Source: Diplolepis rosae
Lineage: Eukaryota; Arthropoda; Insecta; Hymenoptera; Diplolepididae
DNA length: 64,000 nucleotides
Assembly: GCA_030998225.1 (NCBI GenBank)
Contig: JAPYXD010000522.1
Span: 1,984,001-2,048,000 of the forward strand
Reading direction: 5' to 3'
The notes below the pieces were generated by a model, which was not told the DNA's origin, ran no database searches, and saw nothing but the letters and a program-made list of their open reading frames with translations. Of this stretch, positions 34,677-49,100 are shown piece after piece; position 1 is the first letter of the stretch; the number at the start of each line of letters is the position of its first letter. Made by a program: the position numbers and the translations under genes.

Positions 34677-35339
34677 GTAGTTCGTTCACGAAAAATTAGA
34701 CCTCAGACAAAAATAGATAATTTTGCTTTCAAGAATAGCAAGATTATTATTGAAGGGCTAATTTGAAAGAGAAAAGATTATTTTTCATGAAAAAAATTTA
34801 AAACACAAAAAAATAATTTTATTAATAAATTTTATTTTTGCCCAAACTTATTTTCTGATCGCTTCGAGCCAACTTTTTAAAAATGATGCGATTCTAATAA
34901 GTCACCGTTCAGTTTTTTAGGAAAAAGATTTTCTACAACTTGACCGTTTCCTAGTTTTGAAATTGAATTAGTTATTATTAAATACAGCAATTTGTTTATA
35001 AAAATTTTGTTTTGAAAAATTGTTTTTTTATAATTTCAGCCATTAAAGAATTCATTTTCAAAAAGTGGAAACGGTCAAGTTGTAGCGAATCTTTTTCCTA
35101 AAAAAATGAACTGTGATTTATTAGAATCGCATCATTTTTAAAAATTTGGCTCGAAGTGATAAGAAAATAAGTTTGGGCAAAATAAAATTTATTAATAAAA
35201 TTATTTTTTTGTGTTTCAAATTTTTTTCATGAAAAATAATATTTTCTCTTTCAAACTAGCCCTTCAATAATAATATTGCTACTCTTGAAAGCAAAATTAT
35301 TTATTTTTGTCTGAGATCTAATTTTCGTGAACGAACTAC
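34677..35339. mobile_element. 663-bp foldback
   Basis: Two arms of about 300 bp from GTAGTTCGTTCACG to its complement CGTGAACGAACTAC, including GGAAAAAGATT and AACTTGACCGTTTCC in inverted orientation. No coding potential. I could not define the target duplication. Confidence 0.7.
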
Positions 35340-35938
35340 CGTAATACAATTACTTTAATGCCTAGAAAAAATTTCAACTGTTTATCTTTTTATCTTTTCT
35401 CCCGAGAAATTCGAGAAAATGGTATATCTTTTTGACCCAACAAGGTAGAAACCCCCCTTAACTTGTAACAGGAATAAAATTTGGGGCAATGAATGAGCTT
35501 GATAAGCCTGAGGATTCATTTAGATATGCATCCTAAAATATTAAAAAGTGTATAGAAATTATGAAATTTCCACATCTAAAAGAAGTCCCTAAAAAATTAT
35601 GCTTGAGCTAAGTACAAGATCTCGAATCTGTAAATTACCTACTCATATAATTGAATATGTATGAAATTGCAAAAGATTATATATTTTTTCAAAATGTGTT
35701 TCGGTTCTAATCGGAGCCATCATCAGAAATTTATTTTTAAAAAAAAATGCATAATAAAATGTTGTTAACTTAGGATTTCTTTGTTGGAAATTTTTGAAAA
35801 TCAACATAGTTTTACATGCGATTCAATTAAAAACGTGACATTACTTTTAAAAATTCACTTTTAAAATAGTTTAGATCTTAATTATTAATTTAATATAATT
35901 TAAAATTAAAATTATATTTTATTTTATAAGAAGTTATC
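35340..35938. other. AT-rich intergenic DNA, nothing recognised
   Basis: Ends in the ATTTTATAAG-type sequence that rejoins the unit A backbone just before the downstream foldback. No ORF or repeat end identified. Confidence 0.45.
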
Positions 35939-36957
35939 AAGGTGACTCCAGAATGGACATTTCCCACCTGATATATACCTTTACGTGCGTCCAGCGTTGC
36001 CAGACCGTACCATAATTATGCAATCGTACCATAATTTTGATTCTTGTACCATGTACCATCCCTCGTGTACCATACCTCTTAAATGCAACATAATTTTAAA
36101 ATATTTCTATTTTTTATTTTTCATTTAACCGAAATGAAATAAAGACAAAAGCAGTCAGCCATTATTCAATAAGAATCGTTTTCTACCATATATGAACCAT
36201 GTTTGACCAATCAATCATGTTTTTAAATGAAGTTTGAGTAGAGTTAATTTCCATCTGATTTTCGTAGAGACATTCCAAAGACAATTACATATCAAACTGG
36301 CTTTTTATAAATTATAAGCTGTTTTATGAAAAAAAATGTTCTTTGATAAGGGTTACTTTAAGTAAATGTTACAAAATACAAAGACTTGAAAAAGTAGGAA
36401 CTAAATTATAATTATTATTAAAATAGTTTTATTAGAACATAATATTATTATATTCATTAACAAAATGTTTTCAGCATTTTATTTATAAAAAATATTAAAC
36501 TTTGAAGTATTTGAAGATATATTAATTTGAATTTCGCGCCGCACATGCGTCTTGTAATCATGTACCATAGTGTACGATAATTTTAACATGCCGATTCCAT
36601 AATTTCGCCCTGTGTGTCTGGCAACGCTGCGTGCGTCCGACGTACGTCGTGTGCCGAACCCGAATGCACGAGCATCAACTATCGCGAATTTTCGTGGAGT
36701 TCACATTATGTTGTTTCCGTAATTCAGATTAAGCAAAATGGCTGACTATAGTTATTTTTTTGATCATAGAGAATAGTATCAATTATAGTCAGCCATTTTG
36801 CTTATTCTGGGTTACTGAAATAACATAAAGTGAACGCCATGGAAATTTGCGACAGTTGCCAATACGTTGCGCGCGCATCCAGATAGGGCATACGACGTAC
36901 ATCGGACGCACGTTAATGTTTATGGCGGCTGGAATTTTTCTGTTTGTGACTCACCTT
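35939..36957. mobile_element. Foldback MITE downstream of gene B, with nested hAT-like element
   Basis: Counterpart of 4,383-4,764: ends AAGGTGACTCC and TGACTCACCTT. It is enlarged by a 638-bp insertion at 35,992-36,629 in its left arm. Confidence 0.7.
35992..36629. mobile_element. hAT-like MITE, 8-bp TSD
   Basis: Ends CAGCGTTGCCAGACCGTACC and complement-type TCTGGCAACGCTG, flanked by the 8-bp duplication CGTGCGTC (35,984-35,991 and 36,630-36,637). The same arm in unit A has this 8-mer once and no insertion. CAG-initial ends with an 8-bp duplication are typical of hAT. No transposase. Confidence 0.8.
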
Positions 36958-36974
36958 CATGTATACAAATCTGA

Positions 36975-36980
36975 TTTATT
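36975..36980 (-). terminator. Candidate poly(A) signal, gene B
   Basis: AATAAA on the minus strand, same position relative to the stop codon (37,113) and the foldback end (36,957) as in gene A. Confidence 0.5.
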
Positions 36981-37112
36981 TTAGATTATAATTGTCGTTT
37001 TTTTAATTTTTATTTCATAACACTTTCACTTTGATAACACTCATAAAAAAGTTGGATACAGAGCCATGTTACAAGAAATCGACTCGTCCTCCCTTCCTTT
37101 GTGTCGTTCCCA

Positions 37113-40100
37113 TCAGACCACGCTACAACACGATGAACACGATGCACTGTTCTGTAATTCAGGTAACACGAATCTTTCAAAAACGGTATTAGTTTTTCGA
37201 CATGAGAGTCTTGCTCCAGTGTTACACATTATAACTTCCTCACAAATTGCTACAATTCTACTGTTATAAAATAAAGGGCTACCCTTCCACTCGTAGTTCT
37301 GAAATATAAAGGAGTTCGGATTATTATATTTATCTTAAGAATAACAAAGATACTCGAAAAATTTTTTAGTCAACAAATTTTAGTTACAATTTAATGAAAT
37401 ATGTTATAGCTGTTAACTTTCATTAAAGGAACTGTTCTAACTCTCTTTACTTACACGATAATCGAATCCATTTACTGAAACTTCGATATAATCGACATTA
37501 CCAGCAGACCATGTAGTTCGGGTGTCTTTCTTAATATCCGGGACTGTTTATAAAAATGAGTATATGTTATAGTAATCCCTAGCGAACCATAACTCTCCCT
37601 GCCGAAAGCATCGGATAGGAATTCATTCCGAGCCTATCAGAACTATTCCGATTCTTTTCGATATCTGTATCCGAGCCAATGCGAATCATTCCGAACCAAT
37701 CCGAAAAACGTTTTGTATTTCGTTTGATAAAAAACGGCAAAAAATCGATCCGACCTAATCCGATTTAATCCAAGGCAACAATCCGAATGAATCCGAGGTT
37801 GGGATGATTCGGAATAATTCGGTTTGCATCAATCTGAACTCGGATTAATTCGGATTAAAAACTTAGTTTCGGATTAGTTCGCATTGGCTCGGATACAGAT
37901 ATCGGAAAGAATCGGAATAGTTCTGATAGGCTCGGAATGAATTCCTATCCGATACTTTCGCCAGGGCTATTTATTGAATAAATATACCATCGTGCTTATT
38001 AAAATGTACTTTATAAATATAACCCGACAGACATTCCTTACCGGTCTTAGCGTTGCTATACCAATGTTGGGGGAAACTGCTGCCCCGAAAAGGTGCAACA
38101 ACTGTCCCTCGAGCAGACAACAGACTCCCTACATAAAAGGACCAGTTGAACCGAGTGAAAGTCTTCAAGTATCAACTTGGCTCAACTCGTTTCTGCTAGT
38201 TTCAGCTAACATTTTTCACTCATGTAATATACTTTGGTTCCCGAGTTCAGTTTTAACTGGTTACAACTTAACTTTGGAAACAAAATATTTTCAGTCGAGT
38301 GCTGACACTAGCTGACTGTAATTCACTCAGATCATAAAGCTGAAATCCAACTGGTTCGAAATTGTATTTCCAAACCCAGTATTTTCATTCCTAGCGGACC
38401 CAGTCAAGTGAACCATACCCTCGTATGCACTAAGCAATCGTAAAACAGGTCAAATCTGAACTCGAACCCGTATCACCACTAACCCGAATTCCTCCTAACG
38501 TCCAAACAAAAGTATTAATATATATAATACATATAATATAATATAATTAAAAATTTCAAGAATTCGAAACCGCTCGAACCGTCAACGAACACCATGAGAA
38601 TACAAACAAAAAAGAAGGAAACCATCCAAAACCCCTTCTTTCTTCTTTTTCTTTCGTTTTTTAACTTGTTTGTGTTATTATAGTACGTCAAAATTAACGT
38701 TAAAAATTGATAGATACATGCAATAATTTCATTTATTAACGGTAAAAAATAAATAAAATAAATAAATATATCGAATAATAAAATTAATGATATTATATAT
38801 GCTAATGTAACAAAGTTGCATGAATATTGTAATTACTTTTTCTTCTTCACATAATGGCTTCTTATTCAAAGAAAAAATGGCCAAAACATCAATATTGTAA
38901 TTACGTTTGAAGGAAAGTTATTAATAAAAATATTTTACTTTATCGACTGCGTATAAGAATTGTATTATAAATATGAAACTGAATTAGAGCTTATAACGAT
39001 ATTATTAGACAATATTAACTAATTTTGAGAAAAGTAGATGGCCTTTCCGGTTTTGTATAATTATTTAAGTTAGGTAAATATGAAAAATAAATAATATTTT
39101 TAGATGGTAAAATCTTTTTTAAGAGCGAAAAAATTTGAAAGCGTACATCTTGCATGTGTCAGGAGGAATCGAACCTCCGAATATACTTGCCTTTCCGGGG
39201 ACTTACTGTGACAAATGCACCAAGCCAACACCGCTAACAGCATTTCAAATAATTTTCGGTATATTTCACTTTTTAGTTTAGATGTTTATTTGAATGGAAA
39301 TTAGGACTTTATGTGACCTCTATTGGGTCTGATTGCAAACACTTTCGTGAATCGACAATCTTAGATGGTAAATTTGGAGGTTCGATTCCTCCTGACAAAT
39401 GCAAGATGCACGCTTTCAAATTTTTTCGGTCTTAAAAAAGATTTTATCATCTAAAAATATTATTTATTTTTCATATTTCACTAACTTAAATAATTATGCA
39501 AAACTGGAAAGGCCATCTACTTTTCTCAAAATTATAATACCGGTAACATCGAAAATTATTAATATTAACTAATGTTTGAATAAAATTGTCTATATAATAA
39601 GAAAACTACAGTTTTAATTAATTTTTATGCGGATAATTTGGAAAAATAAATGACGAGAAATAGTTTTGATGTTTAATAACAAATTTCTTGCATAACAATT
39701 TTTCATATAAACAACTTTAATTTTTAAATGGCAATTACAGAATAATCGCTATTCAAAACAAAAATACTTTTTAGAAAAATACTACAGTACGAAAGCATTT
39801 AAAATTCTGCGTTAAATGACTATACGTCAAAGGCAATATTTCAATATCCTCCATTGATGTCACAAAAAAATTAAATTTAAGATGTTTGTAAACATTAATG
39901 ATAACTGATAGAATAATAATCGAATCTCCAGCCATCCGTTAATACTTCCTCTATTATGTTCTAAAATTTAAGCTAGTAAAATTTATTATTGTTTATTAAA
40001 TTTTGGAAAAACTGATTATACTGATTTTATTGATTCAGTCAGTTGTACTGATTTATAATATCATTATAGGCATTACTATTTTTATACTAATTTTGGCCTT

Positions 40101-43100
40101 TTGGATTTTCAAGGGAAAAAGATTACAGGAAGATAATAGTGGGTCATTTAAATTTAACAGAAGCTTATACGTTTACAAACATCTTTTAAACTTTTCAAAA
40201 TGATTATTACGATCAGACTTATCATTCATTTTTACAGACATCTTGATGTCTTCGACTTATAGTTGTTTAACACAGAATTTTAACTGCTTACATCTTATAT
40301 TCTTTTTCTAAAAAGTATTTTCGTTCTGTAAAATGATTATTCTGTAATTGCGATTCAAAAATTCAAGTTGTTTTTGTCAAAAATTTGCAGGTAAAAAATT
40401 TGTTATTAAACATCATAACTAATTCTCGTCATCCATTTCCCCAAATTATCTCATAAAAATTAATAAAAACTGTAATTTTCTTATCATGTAAACAATTTTA
40501 TACAAACATTAGTTAATATTGTCCAATAATATCGTTGTAATCTTCGAATTATTTTCATATTTATATTCAATTTGATCACTTTCAATGCAATATTATTAAA
40601 TTTCAAATGTTGTCTATTATAATAGAAAGTGCAAGTTGTATTGAACCTCAACTTAAACACTAATATGTTGTTGATGTCATATGTTGTTGAATAAATTGAT
40701 TTTACTGTTTATAAATGATTATCTTCTTAGCTTTCACCAAAGTATTCCCTATTACATTAAAAACATTTCTTGATGAAAGATAAATATAATTAACTTGTTT
40801 CATTTGGCTAAAGAAAAATTGTTATGATATATTACTGCAGTCGATAAAGTGAAATATTTTTATTAATGACTTTTCGTTAAACTTATTACAATATTCGTGC
40901 AACTTTGATGCATTAGCATATGTAATGTCTTTAATTTTGTTATTCAATACATTTATTTGACAAATTTGCATTTTCTAATCATTAATTTTAATAGCTCGAA
41001 AGCACGTTCTTGTTTTCTTTTCTAAATTTCATCCACGAGTTTTCAATGTCGAATGCGTTCATTCTAATAAATTTTGTAATTCCAAATGTAAGAGCATTAT
41101 TAATATTTCATTACTTATTGAATCTATAACTTAATTCGTGCGGTTAAAATTTCAAAATTTGAATGTTTATTTAAGAAGAACATGTACAAGAGTATTATTT
41201 AAAGTATTGCCCATCTGAAGCTATGACTTTTTCCCATCTTTCTGGCAATTTGTGGATTCCATCCCAAAAGAACTGCGCCGGCTTGCGGCTAAGAATGAAT
41301 CAAGCCAATTTTTAATACTCTGTTCTGATGTGAACCGTATTCCAGTGAGGGCGTTCTGCATCGACCGGAACAAATGGTAGTCAGAAGGGGCAAGGTCTGG
41401 GCTATGAGGCGGGTGGGGTAAAACTTCCCATCCACTGTTTTACAAATAGTTTTTACCCGGAATAGCAACATGGGGCCGAGCGTTGTCATGATAGAAAATT
41501 ATTGCCTCGTGTCTGGTCGCATATTCCGGGCGTTTTTCGACTATTGCTCTCTTCAAACGGATTAGTTGTGTTCGGTAGCGTTCTCCATTGATGGTTTCAA
41601 CCGGTTTTAGCAGCTTATAATACAGCACACCCTTCTGATTCGACCAAATACAGAGCATTACCTTCGCGCCATGGATATTCGGCTTTGCCGTTCATTTGGC
41701 TGGTTGGCCGGGTTTCACATATGATTTGTTGCGCTTGGGGTTGTCGTAATGGATCAACTTTTCATTACCAGTAACAATCCGATGCAAAACTGACTTCTTT
41801 TTGTGGCATTCCAGCAGCATTTTGGACATGCAAAACCGCCTTTCAACGTGTCTCGGCTTGAGTTCATGTGGAACTCAATTTCCTTGCTTTTGAATGTATC
41901 CGGCTGCTTTTAAATGTTTTGAAATGGCTGCTTCAGTGACTCCCAAAGATTCTGCGAGCTCTTTTTGTGTTTGGCAACAATCTTCATCCAGCAATGCTTC
42001 CAGTTCTTCATCTTCAAACTTTTTTGGCTGCCCAGGACGTTCTTCGTCTTCCAAGCCAAAATCACTACTTTTAAATCGTGCAAACCACTTTTGGCACGTT
42101 CGCTCAGCTAGAGTATGTTCACCATAAACTTCCACCAAAATAGGATAACTTTCGGCAGCAGCTTTCTTCATAATAAAGTAATGAAGAAGAACTCCCCGCA
42201 AAAACACTTTTTTCAGGCACAAAGTTCGACATATTTGAGTCAAAAAAAATTATTGTTTACGCTTCAAATGAATGACATATACTGAAAAAGACGCACAATG
42301 ACAGTAACTTTCCAACGCATGTTCGGAATATTGGAACGATGGATTAATAATCAAGTTACGCCAACCCTTAGCAAACCGCACGTATTAAGTTATAGATCCA
42401 ATATTTAAAATATGCATGCATAATTTTCCCTGACATTAGCAACGTTTCTAAAAAATGACGTTTAAAAATTAGGAAACATTACATTATGACTGTTTACTGG
42501 AGTAAACTTGGAATTTCTATTCAACTTCATCATCAGCCAAGTAGGAACCAGCTCGTTGTCTTCTTTTAATTCAAAGTTGAGCCAAGTCAACTTGGAATTC
42601 CAGATCGACATCATCAGCCAAGTTGAAACCAGTTTGCCTACTGATTGTAATTCCAAATGACGCGAAGTGTACTTGCTTTAGCTTGGAAATTACGTGGCAA
42701 TAACCAACTTGAGCCAAGTAAAGTTCTATTTCTACTTAGTTCAACTAGTTCTTTTATGTAGCAGTTCCAATATCTTAAGGGAACTGAGCCAAAAATTGAC
42801 CCCTGATTCGTATTTTTAATTTCTATATAAAATGAAACTACATTAAATTCTGAAATATGAGGCAAAACTGAGAATCGTTAAAAGTCCGAACAACTATACG
42901 CATAGAGTCATATCGTTTTTAGTTGCGCAGACTAAAATCGCAATTGGATCAACTATATTTATAGTTAGCAAAACTGCCTTTCACCCAACTCTATTTTATA
43001 GTTCGTTTCTGACCCAACTACGCTTTGAGAGTTGATTTCAAAATGAGTTATAGTTGCGAAAAAAGTACTTTAAATTTAAGGACAACTTCAATGACTAATG

Positions 43101-46100
43101 CAGTCTCAAATATTTCAACAAATTTTTTGTAAATGCATTCAGAATTAGAAAATAGATATATATATATTATCATTTACCTGTGATATCAAACATAATTGGA
43201 ATAAATTAATCAATTAATTTATTATCTCGCCAAATACATCTAATTATAAAAATATATTTGATCATTCTTTTTATTTAAAAAACAAGCCTACTCGTTTTTT
43301 AAAGACTTTATGGTCGTTTTTCAGGTTTTAAATATCTTTAAATATAAAAAAGTTGCTATGATAAATATTCTGTGAACATACATCTCATAAACTAGAACAC
43401 ACATTTTTGTGACTCAATGCATTATTTCTACAATGGCTTTTTGAATAGTTTTATAAAGGTGTTTGCAATCTCTTTAATATAAACGTCAAATTGTAAACCA
43501 CTCTTCATTATACAGGGTTTTCGAATTAGAGGTTTCATTTTGACTTATAAGAAAAACGCGTGTTTTTTGTGAAAAATCATTTCATTTTTATTTCATTCAA
43601 TAGCGGAAGGTTTGTCATTAATAATGAAAAACAATAACATTGTTGTGTCTACCGTGAGCGCTCGAATTCCGGCCTGATTTTTGACTCAGTCCCCTTAAGC
43701 AGAGCTGCTGCTTCGCATTGAACGCAGCAACTGTAACAAATCCTTTCCCGTGCGAGTACTAATAATTTCGAGACGAGTCAAGAATATAGATTGTTACCCT
43801 CTAACAGAAGTAAGTACCAATTATTTTCAGTAGTAAACGATTCTTACGTCTTTTGTCGACTGCGTATAATTCAAAGGTGCTTCCCTCTCCGATTAGCTCA
43901 AAATCGCTTTGTTCAGGATACATGGTGTCAAAAACTGGATAATCTTTACTAAACTCTTTGTATTCAAGCTTAAAATTAAAAATTCATATTATAAATATTT
44001 GAAGATTTTTAGATGTGCCAATATGAAGAAAATAATTAATAAGTTGAATATTCATATACATGTTTCGTAGATCTACTCACGGTTACTAAAGCAAAAGTAG
44101 AATCTAATAACTCCTTTCCGTCCCCTATCACTTCAGTAATGCCACTTGTCTTACGTGGGAAAGGACCATCGATTCTGTCCCAAACGCTAGTCTTAATGTT
44201 GGCTATGTTTTTACCTGATTTTCATTTGAAAAAATAGTTAGTTGATTCAAGTACTTAGTGTGTAATTTTCAATATGACACTATTCATTCACACGCAAAAA
44301 AAGGTTTGATTTGCCGTAACCAAAAATTAGGTTGTCTCAGCCGAACTGTCTGGTTGCTTATGGATTGACCGAACTCGTTGTTTCGTGCGACCAACTGGTT
44401 TAATTTTACGAAGTAAATGAACCTTTGGTTCTGCCAGCCACCACCTGAACTTTGGATTATTTCAGCATCTAATTTTCAGTCGGAATCATACAAATAAAAA
44501 CTACAAGTTTAATACATGAATAAATAAATATTGTTTTTTTTTGTTTCACTTTTAATTTAACACCGTAGTCGTCGCCTCATACGTAATTGGAATTAGAAAT
44601 GAAATCAGCAGTAAAATCTATTGTTCACACAACCAAACTGTAAGATTCGCGCAACTAAACTGTTGTAACCAGACCAATGAAATTATCAGAACAGAACGAC
44701 TTTAGTTGCCACAAACCTTTGTCAGTTTTAGGCAACTGAACTAATGCCTCTAATTTATTGAAACCAGACCATTTTTTGCGTGTAGTATAGTTCGAACATC
44801 AATAATTTTTAGTGCTACTGACACTATCTTCATTGTTAATTGAATAAACTGGTCAGTAAAATAAACCAAAGAATGAATTGTCGGTTGCATGTTTTATGAA
44901 TCAAAGTTTTTCCATTATCAACTCACCTACGAAGCAGTTAGCAAGACTTATTCCTCGGAGATTATCAACTAAGGTCATGAAGCAGAAAGGATCACTCAGC
45001 CACTCGTTATTTGGATACGTCTTACGTAATAAAATTATGTATTCGTCGTAAACCCAACCTTAAAACAATCATGTCAGTAAAATTATTAAAGAATGTTAAC
45101 GAGATTTTTCTTATTCGCATAAAGCGAAGAGATGTATAACAGTTTTACTAAGGATTTGTAAGAAACTAATAAAGGGTTTCCCAATAAGGGTGATATGTTT
45201 TGAAATTGAAAAAAAACACTGAATATTCATTCGGAATTGATCGAAATCTTTTTTATTATATTGGATATTCTATGCCATTTATGATTTAAACAATATATCG
45301 GTCAAATGTCCCCCGAGACTCTTCATGCAAACCCGAATGCGTTCAAGCCAATTTTCGATGACTTTGTGGAGCATTACCATAAACCGCACCAAACGGTTAG
45401 TTTCTCGGGATATAATGGAGATGAATGAATGACCTGAGGGTTTTCGTTACACCAATAACGACAATTTTGCTTGTTTACAAGCCGTTGAGCCAAAAATGCG
45501 CCTCATCAGAAAAGATGATTTTTTGATGAAAATTGGGACATTTTCAATTGATTCGAGAGCCCAATTTGCGAACTCCCGACGCAAACGATGGTCATTAGGC
45601 TTCAGTTCTTGGGCCAGAATCATCTTATAGGGATGCAGGCCAAGATCCAATCGCAAAATACGCCAGGTAGTCATCCTGGACAGGCCCAATTCCTGAGATC
45701 GGCGTGGCACGGACAATTCACGGTTTTTCTCGATACTGGCCTGTACGGCGGCTATATTCTGTGTAGGATTTTTAGGCTTAATATCCAATAGAGTAAATTC
45801 ACTCTCCAACTTATCGATTATTCGACGAATTGAGAGCGCGGATGGAGCAGAATGACGACCATATTTTGCACGATATGCTCTTTGAACACCGACAAAACTT
45901 CTCGAATTTTGATAAAATAATTGGACAATTTTCAAACGTTGTGGAAGCGTGAAACTACTCATGATTAAATGGCAAACCTTACTGATGACAACTGACAGCA
46001 GACGTCAAAAATTTCAGTTCAAATGAGCCCGATAGGGACATTCAAAATCATATCACCCCTATTGGGAAACCCTGTAGTTAATAAGAATAATGCTTACTAA

Positions 46101-49100
46101 AGCAATAAGTAAAAGATTTTGCATTATTTTAATTGGTACTTATTTGATAATTTAGAATGAGAGATTACTGATGTTACCTATTATATTATTTGACTTTAAA
46201 TGTTAAAAGTACATATCTTCGATATTTGCAGCACTACGATGTATAAAAGTAAGGAAATAAATGAATACAGATTCTCATGATTAAATATGGTAATATCTGT
46301 GTGGAAAAATGTTCTGGCACTGATATGAAGCAAACTAGCCTGCCTGAGTTCTAATTTGGCTCTAATCTACGGAAACTTGTATTCGCCACCTGCCACAGTG
46401 TCGCTAGTTGTTGGTCTATGCCAGTCTAAGCGGCTTGTATTCGCCACTCCCGACGGTGTCCAAAGTTTCTTCGGCCCTTCCGACACAGCCGCAAGTGCCG
46501 AAGCGACCAATAAAAACTTGCCGCTGTGTCGGAGGTGAATTTAGCTTATGCCACCTACATGGTACATGTTTTGGAGTGAAGTGAAGCAAGGTAATTCAAT
46601 TTTTCTATATATTACTTATTCTTAAGTTAAAGATTATTGTCAAAGATAAGTTTAATTAATTTTACGACAATTACTGATATAAAGGGTTTTCCAATAGGGA
46701 CATAACAATTTCGTATCTTTATATAAACGCACCCTTAATCTTTTTTAATGAACTGCCAATGTCAAAACGTTAGTTAATGTCAACATTTTCATCATGGTAA
46801 AGTTCACGAACCAGCAACGTTTGGAAATTATTAAAAATTACTAGCGAAATTCTGAGTCGGTGGTCGCAACTTTAAGAGCACTTACTCCAATTTTCGGCCT
46901 TAATAATCGTCCCATCCGACAAGCTGTGCGTGCTATAGTGGATAAATTCGAGACAAAATTCACGCTATTGGACGTTCCGGTGCAAAAAGACGTCGTATTG
47001 CTCGAAGCGAAGAAATAATTGCAGCCCTAAGTGCAGCGATTCAAAATGAGCCAAATCAGTCGATTCCACGTCGTTTTCAAAAATTGGGCACCGCTCAAAC
47101 GATACTGTGGCATATTATTCGAATATTCAGCGATGAAGCTCATTTCTGGCTCAATGGTTTTGTTAATAAGCAAAATATGCGTTATTGATCAGCAAAAAAC
47201 CCAAATGTGCTTTTTGAGACCGTTCAACAAGACGGTGCCACAAGCTACACAGCACGCGTCACAATCGATTTATTGAAAGGCAAATTCGGTGAACGTGTTA
47301 TCTCGAGAAATGGTCCGGTCGAATGGCTGCCTCATTCATGCGATCTAACGCCATTGGATTTTTTTTTATGTGCCATATCAAGGCACTGGTTTATGCCAAC
47401 AAGCCAGCAACTTTAGACGACCTCAAAGACAACATCCAACGCGAAATTGCCACCGTTCCGGTCGAAATGTGTGCCAGAGTCGTGGAAAATTGGGTCCGAA
47501 GAATCGACCGCTGTAAATGGGCTCGTGGTGTTCATATGACCGATATCGAATTTCATTCATAAAATGTAATGCTTGCACTACACTCACTATAAATTGGAAC
47601 TCAGTATCTTAAATATTTCTGTGTTTTATTCATAGATAAAATTGTTATGTCCCTATTGGAAAACCCTTTATAAGATAAGTAATACAAAAATACTTGAATA
47701 TAAAAAGCAAGAATGATACCACATAACCTCTTTTTGAAAAATATGATCAGTATAACTAAGTAACTTTTAAATTAAAATGTTAAGAATTTTACAATACCTA
47801 TCAAAGAAATTTTTTGAAATAATAATCTTATGTTGTGTGTATAAAAATTTTTCCGCATAAGCAAAATTCACCTCCGACACAGTCGCAAGTTTTTGTTGGT
47901 CGCTTCGGCACTTGCGGCTGTATAGCTATTTTTTCATTTTAATATTTTGATCATTTATTTATTTTTATTTCGAACAATCAAGCATCTTTTATAGTAATAA
48001 CATTTTTTCTCAAAAATGCTTTGTGACTGTTTTTACCGCAAAAAAAGAGATGTGCAACACGGGATTAGTTTATTGTGCAAGAAGGGAAAAAAAATTATTT
48101 TGCGAGTAAAATAAACATTTATTTTGCAAGTATGAAGTTTGATGTCGAATGAAGCAAGGGCAACAATCAAACGAGAAAAATAAATGTTTTTTTGACCCTC
48201 AAACATTAAAAGTGATTTGCAACAAACAAGATTAGGGACATTTTTCGAATTGGCTCGGAATGAGTTTCTACCTGAAGCTTTCACTAGGGCAGGTGTCATG
48301 AGACATGATCATCTTCTAACCGCGCTGAGAAATCATATCAATTTGTTACGGAACTTAAAAATCCCTACTCTTTTATTATATATTCGTTTTCAATTTGTCT
48401 TTGCAAATCATATAAAGCAGCAATGGATTTTAAATTATATCGTTATAGGAATTTATGATAGAAGGGAGAAAGAGGATGATTCTGACGAGTGTGAAGTTGC
48501 GCACGAGCGGAGCTAGGGCGCAAAAACACGAGTGAGAATCATCCTCTTCCTTCCGTGTAGCATACTTCATTTTTACTCATGCATGCACAGAAATGGCCAC
48601 TTTTTTTGCCTAAAACGCGAGAAGAAAATCCCCTTTTCGAGGTACACACGAAAAATGTCAGTCATAGAAGATTCGACAGAGACAATTTCACACTAGTTGA
48701 AGGTTTTCACAACGATGAAGTTGGCTGCCCATACTTTCAAATTTTTGCAACAAACTTACCTTTTGGTCCGTTAAATGGCGATACTTGATGGTGCAAAAAA
48801 TGACGAAAAAATCACAGTTTCCAGGCAAAAAAAGTGTCCATTTGTATGCATGCATGAAAAAAACCATTGTGACGAATTATCATGTGTATTGTTATAAAAG
48901 AGATTGTTTTGCGATCGATGAGGGTAAAATCTAAGGAAGAAAATTCTTTATTTTGCCAAAATTATAGCGAGGTTTCGTTGGCTGTGGGGTTTGTCAACCT
49001 TATCAGGCTCTATTAAATTAAAATAACACCAAATAATAGACGTATTAAATTGTCATTCAAAAAAAACCTTTTTATGCATTTTCAAAAAAAAATAATTTTT

